Made by a program: the position numbers and the translations under genes. From Haematococcus lacustris (taxonomy: Eukaryota > Chlorophyta > Chlorophyceae > Chlamydomonadales > Haematococcaceae), in NCBI GenBank assembly GCA_030144725.1, contig JASKMD010000021.1, forward strand, positions 310,001 through 374,000: a stretch of DNA of 64,000 nucleotides, in the 5' to 3' direction. This document shows, in pieces, positions 50,035-58,518 of the stretch (its first letter is position 1; each line of letters starts with the position of its first letter). The notes beneath the pieces are model-generated. The model saw nothing but the letters and a program-made list of their open reading frames with translations, was not told where the DNA came from and made no database searches.

Positions 50035-50941
50035 GCTTGTGTGAGTAGGTTTGTGAGGAGAGTTTGGGAAGGTGAGAAGAGCTAGGGTGGAGGGCGTTGG
50101 TGTGGGGGAGTGTCTTGACGTTGTCCAAGGGAGGGGGGTGCTTGGGTTGTGTAGACCTTTGCTTCAGGTGTGTGGACCGCTGTGTTTGGGTGGGGTGCTT
50201 GGGGATCGTGTATGGGAGAACCTTGTTTGTTGTAGTCTTCTCTATTCTTCTTTTCTTTAGTCTCTCTCTCTCTTGTAATGCTCTCTTCTCTCTAAAACAA
50301 AAAAAAACGGGCTGGGCAGCCGGTGCGGCACAGTGCGGGTTGGGCCCGCTAAACTGGGTATGCCGAGGGGAGGCAGCGCTCAGCCAGCTGCCCAGCAAGC
50401 CCTAGGGAGGCCTCGCCGGCGCCGGTTAGGCGTTCCCTCTTCCTGTTCCAGCTCTGATGAGTGGGAGGCACGGCGGGCAGGGCTTTAGCAAGAGGCTCAG
50501 CACAGGCCGAGGCAAGCCGGCAAGCAGCGTGCTGCCCATCGTGGCCGTGGGACCCCACACGTGCGTTGCTACGGGCTGCTTAGCCCCTCTGCCAGCCTGG
50601 CCAGCACTCTGGAGGCCTCCTGTGACAGCCCTGTAGCTGAGTCAGCAGGGCCCCGGGAGGGGAGGCCGAGGGTGCCTAAGCGGCAGCAGCCGGAGTAGGC
50701 AGGGCAGGCGGGGGAGGAGGTTGAGAAGCTCGGTCCTCTGCCCCTGCGGCCCCCTCTGGCCATCTATTCACGCGAGCCTCGGGTCCGCCGGCGCCGTTTC
50801 TGGGGCCAAGGTGGCGTGCATTGAGGCCACCCCGGCCCCTCCCCCCTGCCCTCCTCCTTTGCCAGGTCCGCTTCCCCTACCCAGCCCACCCACCCTCCTC
50901 TACACACGCGTAGCCCGCGCGGGGGTGAGCCAGGACTAGCC

Positions 50942-51741
50942 ATGCAGCGCCCAGGTGTGGCCGCCAGGTTCATGGCAGTCACCCTTAACGTGCAGGGCCT
51001 TGCCCAGCCGCACAAACTGCAGGCCCTGCTTGACTGGGCCGCTGACAGCCCGGCGCAAGTGGTGTTCCTCCAAGAGTGCCATAGGGCGGAGAGCGTGTGG
51101 CAGTGGGCAGAAGCCCACTCGGGGCCAAGCCCGCCTTGCGGGGGCAGTGGTTTTACACCCCTGGCACCGGCAGCTCCCAAGGCTGTCTGGTTTTGCTCAA
51201 GCCCTCCACCATCCTCCAGGGGTGCACCCAGATGCAGCTGCAGGCAGAGGGGGCCCAGGGGCGGGTGCTGCGGGTAGACGGGGAGCTCGCAGGCAGACCG
51301 GTGTCCCCTGTGTGCGTGTACGCCACGGCGCAGCAGGCAGAGCGGCCAGCGTTCTACGCAGAGTGCCTCCCGCCAGCCGCCGACCGCCGCCTCCTCCTCA
51401 TGGGGGGCGACGTCAACTGCATCCTCGCCTCAGTGGACAGAGTGGGCGTCCCGCAGGACTCGCAGCATGGGGACGCCTGGGTGGGCAGCCGGGGCCAGGG
51501 AGCGGAGCAGCTGCGGCAGCTGGTTCGTGAGCGGGGTCTGGTGGACCCGTGGCGCCGACTGTACCCCTCCCCGCTCCCTAGCAGCTGCACCCCACCCACC
51601 TTGACAACCCTAACCTGCTGGACTGCCTCAAGGATTTCCTTGTGGGGCGAGGGAGCAGGGGGCCTAGCAGTCCCTGCTGCACCGGGGCGCCACGAGCCAG
51701 GTGCTGGTCACGGCCACCTCACCGACAGCTTCCCCCTTGCG
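50942..51741 (+). pseudogene. LINE ORF2-like pseudogene, unit 10 (truncated at the array edge)
   Basis: Leader and endonuclease are present. Array identity stops at about 51741, shortly before RT motif B, and the Ty3/gypsy relic begins. The endonuclease motif is GDVN as in units 1-3, but the 17-bp leader segment is present as in units 4-9, so it too is a mosaic. A Leu-to-Pro change lies in the VCVYAT strand (near 51307). This is the end of the array inside the window. Confidence 0.87.
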
Positions 51742-51834
51742 TAGCAGTGGCTTAGCAGTGGCTTAGCAGTGGCTTAGCAGTGGCAGTGGCTTAGCAGTGG
51801 CTTAGCAGTGGCTTAGCAGTGGCTTAGCAGTGGC
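51742..51834. repeat. 11-bp minisatellite at the array/Ty3 junction
   Basis: Eight copies of TAGCAGTGGCT, one of them with an internal 6-bp duplication, lie exactly between the end of LINE unit 10 and the protease fragment of the Ty3/gypsy relic. Read on the minus strand they continue the protease frame (ATAKPLLS...) until a stop, so the tract seems to be an expansion of element coding sequence at the breakpoint. Confidence 0.85.
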
Positions 51835-52428
51835 ACGCAAGTTGAGCCTTGCAGTCAATGTTTTGCTCACAAAGCAGTGGGTGGCACCTGAGTCAATCAA
51901 GAGAGTTACTTGATTGTTGCTAACGACAGCGTCAAAGGTCATAACAGGCCCGTCATCATTGCCTGTTGCTGTCTTAGCTCTCAGGGTGTCCTGGCATGCG
52001 GGGGCGTTGTAGAACACCTGGATTGCATGCGGGGGTACGTCGCCATTCATCCTCAGCAGGGTGTGGCGAGGGAAAGTATGCAGCAGCGTCCAGCCAGCTG
52101 TAAGCTTTCTCCATTCCTTGTAGTTGGAGGTACCCGAAAACCTGGGAAGCAGCACACAAGCGGATGTCGCATTGGGACTCTCTTGCTTGTGAGCGTTGTA
52201 GTGCTCAAGGCAGGTTTTGAGATGACTGGGTGCACAGTCAATCCACACATGCTGACCAGGCATGATGTCAGACAGGAACTGTGCAGGGTCGGTGATGGGG
52301 TCAGCAGCGGACGAGGCATGTCCTATTGTGGAGAAGGGTTTGCCTGTCTTAGCAGCTATTTGGTTCACCAAATTAGGGTGCACTGTTGCGCTCACCGTTA
52401 GCTCCGGCTGTCCCTCCGGAGGACACCT
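51802..52428 (-). pseudogene. Ty3/gypsy relic A: pol N-terminal spacer and aspartic protease
   Basis: This frame directly follows the gag-like frame across a single TGA (52429-52431) in the same phase. About 175 residues of spacer precede LLIDSGATHCFVS, the retropepsin active-site motif, with DSGAT at about 51880-51894. Such proteases mature Gag-Pol in the virus-like particle. The protease is cut soon after its active site, where the 11-bp minisatellite and then the LINE array begin, so RT and RNase H are absent. The fragment cannot be functional as it stands. Confidence 0.8.
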
Positions 52429-52785
52429 TCACTTGGCGTCGGCTTTGGGGGCATCGCTGCCACTGGCGTCGTTGCCGTTCTTGTTGCGATAGCCGCCACC
52501 GTCGTGACGACCGCCACGGCCACGGCCACTGCCTCGGCCGCCGCCACCGCCCCGGCCACTGCCGCCGCCTTGACCACCGCCACGGCCACCACCAGAGTGA
52601 TCGTTACCGTGCTTGCCGTTGTTGTGACGGCCGCCGCGGCCACCTCCGCGGTGCTTGCCGCCATAGTCACCGGCTTCAGATGCAGCACGTTTGTTTGGCA
52701 CCTGGGGGTGAGCAGGGCGCAAAGAGGTTTGCGATGATGATCGGCGGAGTGTCCGGCCTTTGGTGTGTGCTAGGTTAGCACGCAC
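52429..52785 (-). pseudogene. Ty3/gypsy relic A: RGG-rich C-terminal part of Gag
   Basis: A 118-residue frame with a long RGG/GGR-rich tract (roughly residues 44-98) and a KNGND...PKADAK tail, ending in TGA 52429-52431. The RGG region sits where other Ty3/gypsy Gags have a CCHC knuckle and probably binds RNA in its place. The capsid part expected upstream is not recognisable: between here and the primer-binding site (about 53053) there are only about 270 bp, with stops in all frames I read. The gag is therefore internally deleted or badly decayed. Confidence 0.6.
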
Positions 52786-53053
52786 AGGCTTGTCAGTGTC
52801 AGTGTCGCGGGTGTAGGTGTCAATAGCACACGAGTACTCTGACCTTGGGTAGCAGTGGCTTGAAAAGCCGATGTACTTTTAGGCAGTACAACGCCGCGAG
52901 AGCCCGCAGTGCGGAACTCTCAAGCACGCCCCGAAGGGTAGTGCGTGCTCGCCCCGAAGGGTGGAGCTAGAGGGTTAGATTAGGGGAAGCGGTGAAGGGG
53001 AGGGCGGTGGGCGCTTGCACAGGAAGCGATGAACCGCGACACTTGGTCGCAAC
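52786..53053 (-). other. Leader between the relic A primer-binding site and its gag remnant
   Basis: Non-coding stretch containing two copies of CCCCGAAGGGT about 20 bp apart (near 52930 and 52953) and short GTCAGTGTCAGTGTC repetition near 52790. It also carries an AGCAGTGGCTT word near 52851 that recurs in the 11-bp minisatellite at the array junction. No open capsid frame was found. Confidence 0.45.
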
Positions 53054-53072
53054 CTTTCGGTCGGACAACCAA
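53054..53072 (-). promoter_or_regulatory. Probable primer-binding site of Ty3/gypsy relic A
   Basis: Directly after the LTR end (...GTTACA) the minus strand reads TTGGTTGTCCGACCGAAAG. A TGG start matches the CCA end of a tRNA primer. The second Ty3/gypsy element has ACA followed by TTGGTTTCCG at 59476-59488, supporting the reading. The tRNA was not identified. Confidence 0.5.
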
Positions 53073-53359
53073 TGTAACAAAGGGGTGGCAGAACTGCTGC
53101 TCTGCCTCACCTTGTATGTCTTCCGTGTGAGTGAGGGCGCTCCTGCCTCGCGCTCCACAGTCCGCTACTTCCGGTTGGGTGGCAATGTGTGTTACACAAT
53201 GCCTCTGATAACGAGAATCCCCAACTCTCTAGCGGCCCTCGGCTAAATAGGCCAGCGGCCAGCCGTCACACGCCACCGTCACCCTACTAGGAGATATGAC
53301 GGTGGGATCTCATGCAACTGCTCGGTTATTTCCCCTAGGAAGAACCTCGCTTCGTTACA
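53073..53359 (-). repeat. LTR of Ty3/gypsy relic A (287 bp)
   Basis: On the minus strand it runs from TGTAACGAAG to TTTGTTACA, giving TGTAAC...GTTACA inverted ends as expected for LTRs. It is preceded by a purine tract and followed by a primer-binding-like site. A CTATTTAG TATA-like box (53243-53250, minus) lies mid-LTR. It stands between the pol end of one element and the gag of another, so it is either a shared LTR of a tandem pair or a solo junction formed by LTR recombination. No second copy is visible in the window. Confidence 0.7.
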
Positions 53360-53371
53360 TCCCCCCCGACC
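53360..53371 (-). promoter_or_regulatory. Polypurine tract of relic A
   Basis: On the minus strand, GGTCGGGGGGGA immediately precedes the LTR start TGTAAC, the standard position of the plus-strand priming tract in LTR retrotransposons. Confidence 0.6.
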
Positions 53372-53996
53372 TGGCCAAAACCCGTCCTCGGGAAAAAGAC
53401 CAGGGGAGCATTGTCCACAGGTTAGCTACACCTGGGAGGCTCCGAGTGCCAATGCTCTTACACAAGAAAGCTCCTGCGAGTGTTGGTTCATGACTCCAAC
53501 ACCCCATACAGACGAGGTGACTTGAGGGCATCCAGACAACGGGTGTCTGCGCGTTTTAGCATGCGTACACGAGGGGCACTCGCCGATCGCCAGTACTTGA
53601 GGCAGCGTCCTAAGGTCCCGCACCACACTCAGCCTTTGTAAGCTTAGTGGGCCATACAGACGACCGTTGGTTCTGCGTGTACTTGTCGGGATCTACATAC
53701 AGCGCCAAAGAAGACCCTGCACCACACTTGTGCACATGACACATGTGGGCCAGACAGACGGTCTCTCCGACTATGCAGGTGCCGGGCGATGGACTTCCGC
53801 ATGCGTTGCATACAGCGTCGAGAGATGCTGCTCTCATCACACGTCGTGTGCTTGAGCCATACAGGCCATCATCAAGACTATGCAAACGTCATGGGATATT
53901 CAAAGGAGCAGGACACGTTCACCGTGTGCTGACTTCCGATGCTTCAACACCAGTTAGGTGTCGGCTGCCACCGGGCCAAGGTGAGCAGTAGGACTT
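53372..53996 (-). other. Region between relic A chromodomain and LTR, with a Cys/His-rich frame
   Basis: After the pol stop, 53610-53885 (minus) is a 91-codon open frame with closely spaced zinc-ligand-like residues: a CX2C pair, two further Cys, then an HXCHXHXC cluster. It looks like a small zinc finger, but I cannot assign it to a family and it lacks a clear own start. A second short frame (53426-53626) has another CX2C. The rest (53372-53425, 53886-53996) is featureless. It may be an extra 3' ORF of the element or chance. Confidence 0.3.
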
Positions 53997-54263
53997 TTAC
54001 ACAAACTCGGGGAGAGGTTTGAGGCTGTCCTTGTATTCCTGGATGGTTGCCTTTTTGAGGTTACTTGTTGGTTCCCACGTGTCGTGCTCTGGGCCGTAGC
54101 CTGACCATCTAACCAAGTACTCATCCTTGCCTTGCTTGTTCTTCCGGTGCTGCAACAGGTGATTCACCGTGAAGTAGAGGCCGTCGCCTTCTTCAAGAGG
54201 AGGAGGGGGCACCATCATCCCAGGTCCTGCCAAGAATGGCTTGAGCTTGGATACATGGAATAC
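53997..54263 (-). pseudogene. Ty3/gypsy relic A: integrase tail and chromodomain
   Basis: The frame starts with the VFHVSKLKP block that ends Ty3/gypsy integrases, then reads through a chromodomain (YFTVNHLLQHR..., EYLVRWSGYGPEHDTWEP, NL..A...EY). The aromatic residues of the methyl-lysine cage region are present. It ends at a stop at 53997. Chromodomain integrases (chromoviruses) direct insertion to heterochromatin in other organisms, consistent with this repeat-rich site. The gene is severed at its 5' side by the 345-bp element. Confidence 0.88.
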
Positions 54264-54608
54264 CACTCCTACAATTTAGTCCCTGCGTTTGTCCCTGCGT
54301 TCTACCGACCTTGTCCGATCGGGCTGAAAATTTGTTAGATGGCAGTTTTCAGAAAATAAAACATATTTTTCAAGAAAAATATTTGGAAAAATCCAAAAGC
54401 TGTTGCGCTGTGGCCCGCAACCTATCCCTGCACTTTTCCCTGAACCTACGCCCCAGGGCCACAGCGCAGCCGCCTTTGATTTTTTCAAAATATGTTTTCT
54501 GAAAAATATGTTTTATTTTCTGCAAATTACCATCTATCAATATTTCAGCCCGATCGGACAAGGTCGGTAGAACGCAGGGACAAACGCAGGGACTATTTTG
54601 TAGGAGTG
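54264..54608. mobile_element. 345-bp CACTC-ended MITE inside relic A pol
   Basis: Its ends start CACTCCTACAA, inverted over about 100 bp, with AC duplicated on each side (54262-54263 and 54609-54610). Removing the element plus one AC rejoins the integrase reading frame exactly, which proves the boundaries. It is the second copy of the 49070-49405 family: the same CCGATCGGGCTGAA block and the same internal GCGCTGTGGCC / GGCCACAGCGC pair. Non-coding. Confidence 0.93.
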
Positions 54609-54610
54609 AC

Positions 54611-55142
54611 GTCATGTATTTTGAACGTCTCGGGGAGCTTTATCCTGAAGGCCACGTCATTCACTTTCTGTGTGACTTGGAAGGGCCCAATGTACAGGGG
54701 TAATAGCTTCGGGGACCCCGGATTTTTGAACTTTAAGTGCTTCGTTCGAAGTAGCACTTCACTGCCCACGACAATCTCGTTTTCGTCCCTGTGCATGAGG
54801 TCATAATAGGCCTTTTGACGTTTACGAGCCGCGTCTAATGCGAGCTTAGCCTTCTCCAGGTTGTCTTTCATGACTCTGGCAAAGTTTTGGGCGGCATTGT
54901 TTGTCGTGGCGTCGAGCTTCAAGGTTACTGGCACGTTTGGGTCCTTAACGTTGTTCAGGCGAAAGGGGGTTGTCCCAATGGAGGAGTTATACGAGTTGTT
55001 GATTGCGAACTCGGCTGAGGACAGGAATTTATCCCAATCCACATACTCGACTCCGACATAGTGCCGTAACATGTCTTCCATCACCTTGTTCATTCTTTCA
55101 GTCTGGCCGTCTGACTGAGGATGAAACGCGGTGGACAAGCAT
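54611..55142 (-). pseudogene. Ty3/gypsy relic A: integrase core C-terminal half
   Basis: The frame carries STAFHPQSDGQTERMN, with the Glu of the DDE triad near 55095, followed by the typical LRHYV...W..FL..AEFA.N helix block and the GPF.V..K..  barrel. Its 5' side ends at the 3.37 kb insertion and its 3' side at the 345-bp element. Except at the two insertion points it has no internal stop, so the relic was broken mainly by insertion. Confidence 0.9.
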
Positions 55143-55300
55143 TGCACTCAGGATAAATAAGGACCGGTCGCGATGGGATCGACCATAGCTCATTGGATAG
55201 CTTGCATTTAGTCCGTTCGAACGGTACAAATCTTACGTTGTAACTCGCTACCATCGCGACGAAAAAGGCCCGACAAAAAGTGTCATGAAAAGTGCATCGC

Positions 55301-55587
55301 TTGCTGCGCAGCAACGTCACATCCGTCGCTGCGCAGCAACGTGACACCTCTTGCTGCGCAGCAACGTTACATCCCTTGCTGCGCAGCAACGTTACATCCC
55401 TTGTTGCGCAGCAACGTTACATATCTTGCTGCGCAGCAACGTTACATCCCTTGCTGCGCAGTAACGTTACATATCTTGCTGCGCAGCAACGTTACATCTC
55501 TTGTTGCGCAGCAACGTTACATCTCTTGCTGCGCAGCAACGTTTACATCTCTTGCTGCGCAGCAACGTTTACATCCCGTGCTGCGCA
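55301..55587 (+). repeat. Left subterminal array, ~25-bp repeat with TTGCTGCGCAGCAA palindrome
   Basis: Eleven copies plus one partial copy of TTGCTGCGCAGCAACGTTACAT(C/A)(C/T)C. The first 14 bases are a perfect palindrome; the spacer CGTTACATC is strand-specific. Copies are highly uniform. Repetitive open frames here are by-products. Confidence 0.93.
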
Positions 55588-56180
55588 CCTCAAACACCTC
55601 AAACACCTCGCACAACTTGCTCAAACACCTCGCACAGGTTCTGCGAGTCGTTACGCCCATACACCTTGCAACACCCCGCAACACCACATCAATGCACTAG
55701 CGCCCCGCAACACGTTGCTACAAGGTAGTAAAGTGACAAACAACACAACATTACCAACAACACCAACACAAGGTGGCACCGCACTAACACAACAAGGTGA
55801 CCCCCACCACCAACACCAACACCATCAACACAACACCAACACCATCAACATAACACCAACAACATCACCCACACAACAAGGCGACACCGCACCGCACCCT
55901 ACCCCGCCACACCACACCACACCCAAGCCATGTCGCACAACAATTGCGGACTGGCAACCACCCAAGTTATTGGCAATGCTTGGCTCTTAAGTTGGTGTGT
56001 AGACATGGCATGGCAAGAGTGGGCTGGGTTGGTTGCTATTACCAGCGCCCTCTCCAAGCTGATCGCTAGGGAGAGGGGATGTAGACGGGTAGCGGCCTTG
56101 GAGGTGGTGGTGGTGGGACAGGAGATGGTAGGGGTGGGTGGGTGAGGAGACGAGAGGGTGCCACGGGGTGCCCCTAAACC
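55588..56180. other. Interior of the 3.37 kb element, CA-rich part; no gene seen
   Basis: CAAACACCT and AACACCAACACC-type imperfect repeats (55588-55640 and 55740-55930), then a mixed 250-bp stretch. No domain or conserved frame is recognisable. Confidence 0.55.
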
Positions 56181-56865
56181 TGGGCTGGGCTGGGCTGGGC
56201 TGGGCTGGGCTGGGCTGGGCTGGGCTGGGCTGGGCTGGGCTGGGCTGGGCTGGGCTGGGCTGGGCTGGGCTGGGCTGGGCTGGGCTGGGCTGGGCTGGGC
56301 TGGGCTGGGCTGGGCTGGGCTGGGCTGGGCTGGGCTGGGCTGGGCTGGGCTGGGCTGGGCTGGGCTGGGCTGGGCTGGGCTGGGCTGGGCTGGGCTGGGC
56401 TGGGCTGGGCTGGGCTGGGCTGGGCTGGGCTGGGCTGGGCTGGGCTGGGCTGGGCTGGGCTGGGCTGGGCTGGGCTGGGCTGGGCTGGGCTGGGCTGGGC
56501 TGGGCTGGGCTGGGCTGGGCTGGGCTGGGCTGGGCTGGGCTGGGCTGGGCTGGGCTGGGCTGGGCTGGGCTGGGCTGGGCTGGGCTGGGCTGGGCTGGGC
56601 TGGGCTGGGCTGGGCTGGGCTGGGCTGGGCTGGGCTGGGCTGGGCTGGGCTGGGCTGGGCTGGGCTGGGCTGGGCTGGGCTGGGCTGGGCTGGGCTGGGC
56701 TGGGCTGGGCTGGGCTGGGCTGGGCTGGGCTGGGCTGGGCTGGGCTGGGCTGGGCTGGGCTGGGCTGGGCTGGGCTGGGCTGGGCTGGGCTGGGCTGGGC
56801 TGGGCTGGGCTGGGCTGGGCTGGGCTGGGCTGGGCTGGGCTGGGCTGGGCTGGGCTGGGCTGGGC
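56181..56865 (+). repeat. Perfect pentanucleotide tract (TGGGC)137
   Basis: 137 consecutive, uninterrupted copies of TGGGC (685 bp), ended by a single TGGGT. The + strand has a GGG run every five bases with CT loops, a G-quadruplex- and R-loop-prone pattern. Any frame gives a five-residue repeat (GLGWA on +, PSPAQ on -), which explains the long flanking frames; they are not genes. Confidence 0.97.
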
Positions 56866-57793
56866 TGGGTTGAGATTGTGGTTTGAGGGAAGGGAGGATG
56901 AGACCATTAACCCTGCAGCAATCGAGTGGTATACAAGCGGTCAGGCAATGTACTTGAAGCCACATGACTGCAACATTAACCACTCACCATTTGCTAGGGT
57001 GGGGTTTGTGTGGGGAGGGTTTGTGTGGGGAGGGTAGGGGGGATTGTAAGGGGGGGAGGGGCTTCTGCTATGGGTGCGCCTCCTTGCTGCTTCCGTTGGC
57101 TGCTCCGCAGTGGGAGGTGATGGTGATTGCCTTGATACTGCAGCACACACATGGCATGCAAGCGATTAGGCTAGGCACCTCGAGCTACATAACTACAAGA
57201 CTAGCCACTCACCATTTCCCGAGGTGAGGTGTGTGTGGGGAGGGTGGGGAGGATTGGGAATGGTGTGGAGGGGAGGGTAAAGAGTGGTGGGGAGGGGAAG
57301 GTGCCGCTCAAGGCTGCAGGACGTCGCTCCCGCTTCTAAATGCTCATGGTTGTTACCACCGTGGGTACCTATCCTGGCTGCTCCACTTCCGCTTCTCCTA
57401 GCTGCTCAAGGACTCCTAACTCGAGGCTGCCGCACATGGCTCGCTCTCCTTCATGGCTCCCAGCTGCCTTACGGGGCCTCTCCACTCCTCCGCTCTATCG
57501 CTATTGGCTCCGCTCCATGTTGCGTCGCTGCATCGCTGCACCTGCTGCCAATTTCTGTCGCTGACTCCAGATCCTACGGCTGGTCGCCAATGCTATGAGG
57601 CTACAAGTTAGCGACGGCTGGCTGGCTCGTAGCTACCCTTTGGCGACGATTGGCTGCTCCTAGCTGCTCCTGGCTGCTATATGCAGCATGCCATGTCTGC
57701 TTTCCTTCGCGATCCTTTCCTTATTTCGCGGTACCTCAGCGAAACCTACAAGTCTGCATGCAACCTGAAAGTTTTGTAACCTGAATCGGGCCA
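56866..57793. other. Interior of the 3.37 kb element, right part; no gene seen
   Basis: G-rich runs (57000-57060 and 57230-57300, GGGGAGGGT repeats) and a CTGCTCC/TGGCTGCTCC-rich stretch (57340-57690). CCACTCACCATTT occurs at about 56980 and 57195 and also in the 7.5 kb element near 22845, a small link between the two transposons. No coding potential recognised. Confidence 0.5.
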
Positions 57794-58338
57794 TTGCTGC
57801 GCAGCAAGGGCCTGGTGTTGTTGCGCAGCAAGGGCCTTGTGTTGTTGCGCAGCAAGGGGCTAAGGTTGTTGCGCAGCAAGGGCCTTATGTTGTTGCGCAG
57901 CAAGGGCCTTATGTTGTTGCGCAGCAAGGGCCTGGTGTTGTTGCGCAGCAAGGGCCTTATGTTGTTGCGCAGCAAGGGCCTTATGTTGTTGCGCAACTAG
58001 GGTTAGCTTTGTTGTTGCGCAGCAAGGGCCTTATGTTGTTGCGCAGCAAGGGCCTTATGTTGTTGCGCAACAAGGGCTAGCTTTGTTGTTGCGCAGCAAG
58101 GGCATGATGTTGCTGCGCAGCAAGGGCCTTATGTTGTTGCGCAGCAAGGGTTAGCTTTGTTGTTGCGCAACAAGGGCCTTATGTTGCTGCGCAGCAAGGG
58201 TTAGCTTAGTTATTGCGCAGCAAGGGCCTGTTTTTGCTGCGCAGCAGCGATGCACTTATACCCTTGCTGCGCAGCAACGTTGCACTTTATACCCTTGCTG
58301 CGCAGCAAGGTTGCACTTTATACCCTTGCTGCGCAGCC
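57794..58338 (+). repeat. Right subterminal array, ~24-bp repeat with TTG(C/T)TGCGCAGCAA
   Basis: About 22 copies of TTGTTGCGCAGCAAGGGCCTTATG, with GGTTAGCTT variants. The last copies near 58250-58338 have TTGCTGCGCAGCAA followed by CGTTGCACTTTATACCC. The palindromic core is that of the left array; the spacers differ. Confidence 0.93.
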
Positions 58339-58518
58339 GAACATGGAGGGGGGGGGTACCTCGCGCGCGGATCATTATATCTCCGCAGCCGCTGTGAGTT
58401 AGGACTTCGTTCCAAAGCGAGGTCCCTCTTAAACTCACTGTTCTACCGTTCTGTCGGAGCGGATTGTCCATTCGATGAAAAAAAGATTGACGCGTCGGCC
58501 TTATTTATCCTGAGTGTG

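Larger units (their letters stand above)
1..51741 (+). repeat. Tandem array of ten LINE-derived 4.63-4.71 kb units
   Basis: The same sequence recurs head to tail with the recurring start codon at 400, 5029, 9660, 14305, 27164, 31868, 36530, 41192, 45899 and 50942. Taking the base after the A-tract as unit start, the units are: 1 (1-4411, 5' end outside the window), 2 (4412-9042), 3 (9043-13670), 4 (13671-18375), 5 (18376-18822 plus 26834-31233, split by a transposon and a gap), 6 (31234-35895), 7 (35896-40557), 8 (40558-45264), 9 (45265-50307, with a 336-bp insertion) and 10 (50308-51741, truncated). Length classes come from three indels: a 17-bp leader segment and a 60-bp coding segment absent from units 1-3, and a 42-bp deletion in units 6-7. 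Copies differ by scattered point changes only. No target duplications are seen between units, which favours amplification by recombination over independent insertions. I infer a satellite founded on a dead LINE. Confidence 0.95.
55145..58516. mobile_element. 3.37 kb CACTC-ended transposon inside relic A integrase
   Basis: Perfect 18-bp terminal inverted repeats, CACTCAGGATAAATAAGG, with TG duplicated on both sides (55143-55144 and 58517-58518). Excising it with one TG restores the integrase frame between its second Asp and its Glu. Subterminal arrays of a TTGCTGCGCAGCAA palindrome lie near each end, and a 685-bp (TGGGC)n tract lies in the middle. No transposase frame is present, so it is non-autonomous. 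Ends, 2-bp TSD and subterminal arrays are as in the 7.5 kb element, suggesting one superfamily (CACTA/EnSpm-like, inferred). Confidence 0.93.

Noticed and set aside
52429..52737. Plus-strand Ala/Thr-rich frames opposite the RGG tract
   Set aside because: They mirror the biased composition of the minus-strand RGG region, which is in phase with the protease.
55987..57037. Open frames of about 240-306 codons on both strands across (TGGGC)n
   Set aside because: A five-base repeat without stops is open in all frames and gives pentapeptide repeats; there is no other evidence of coding.
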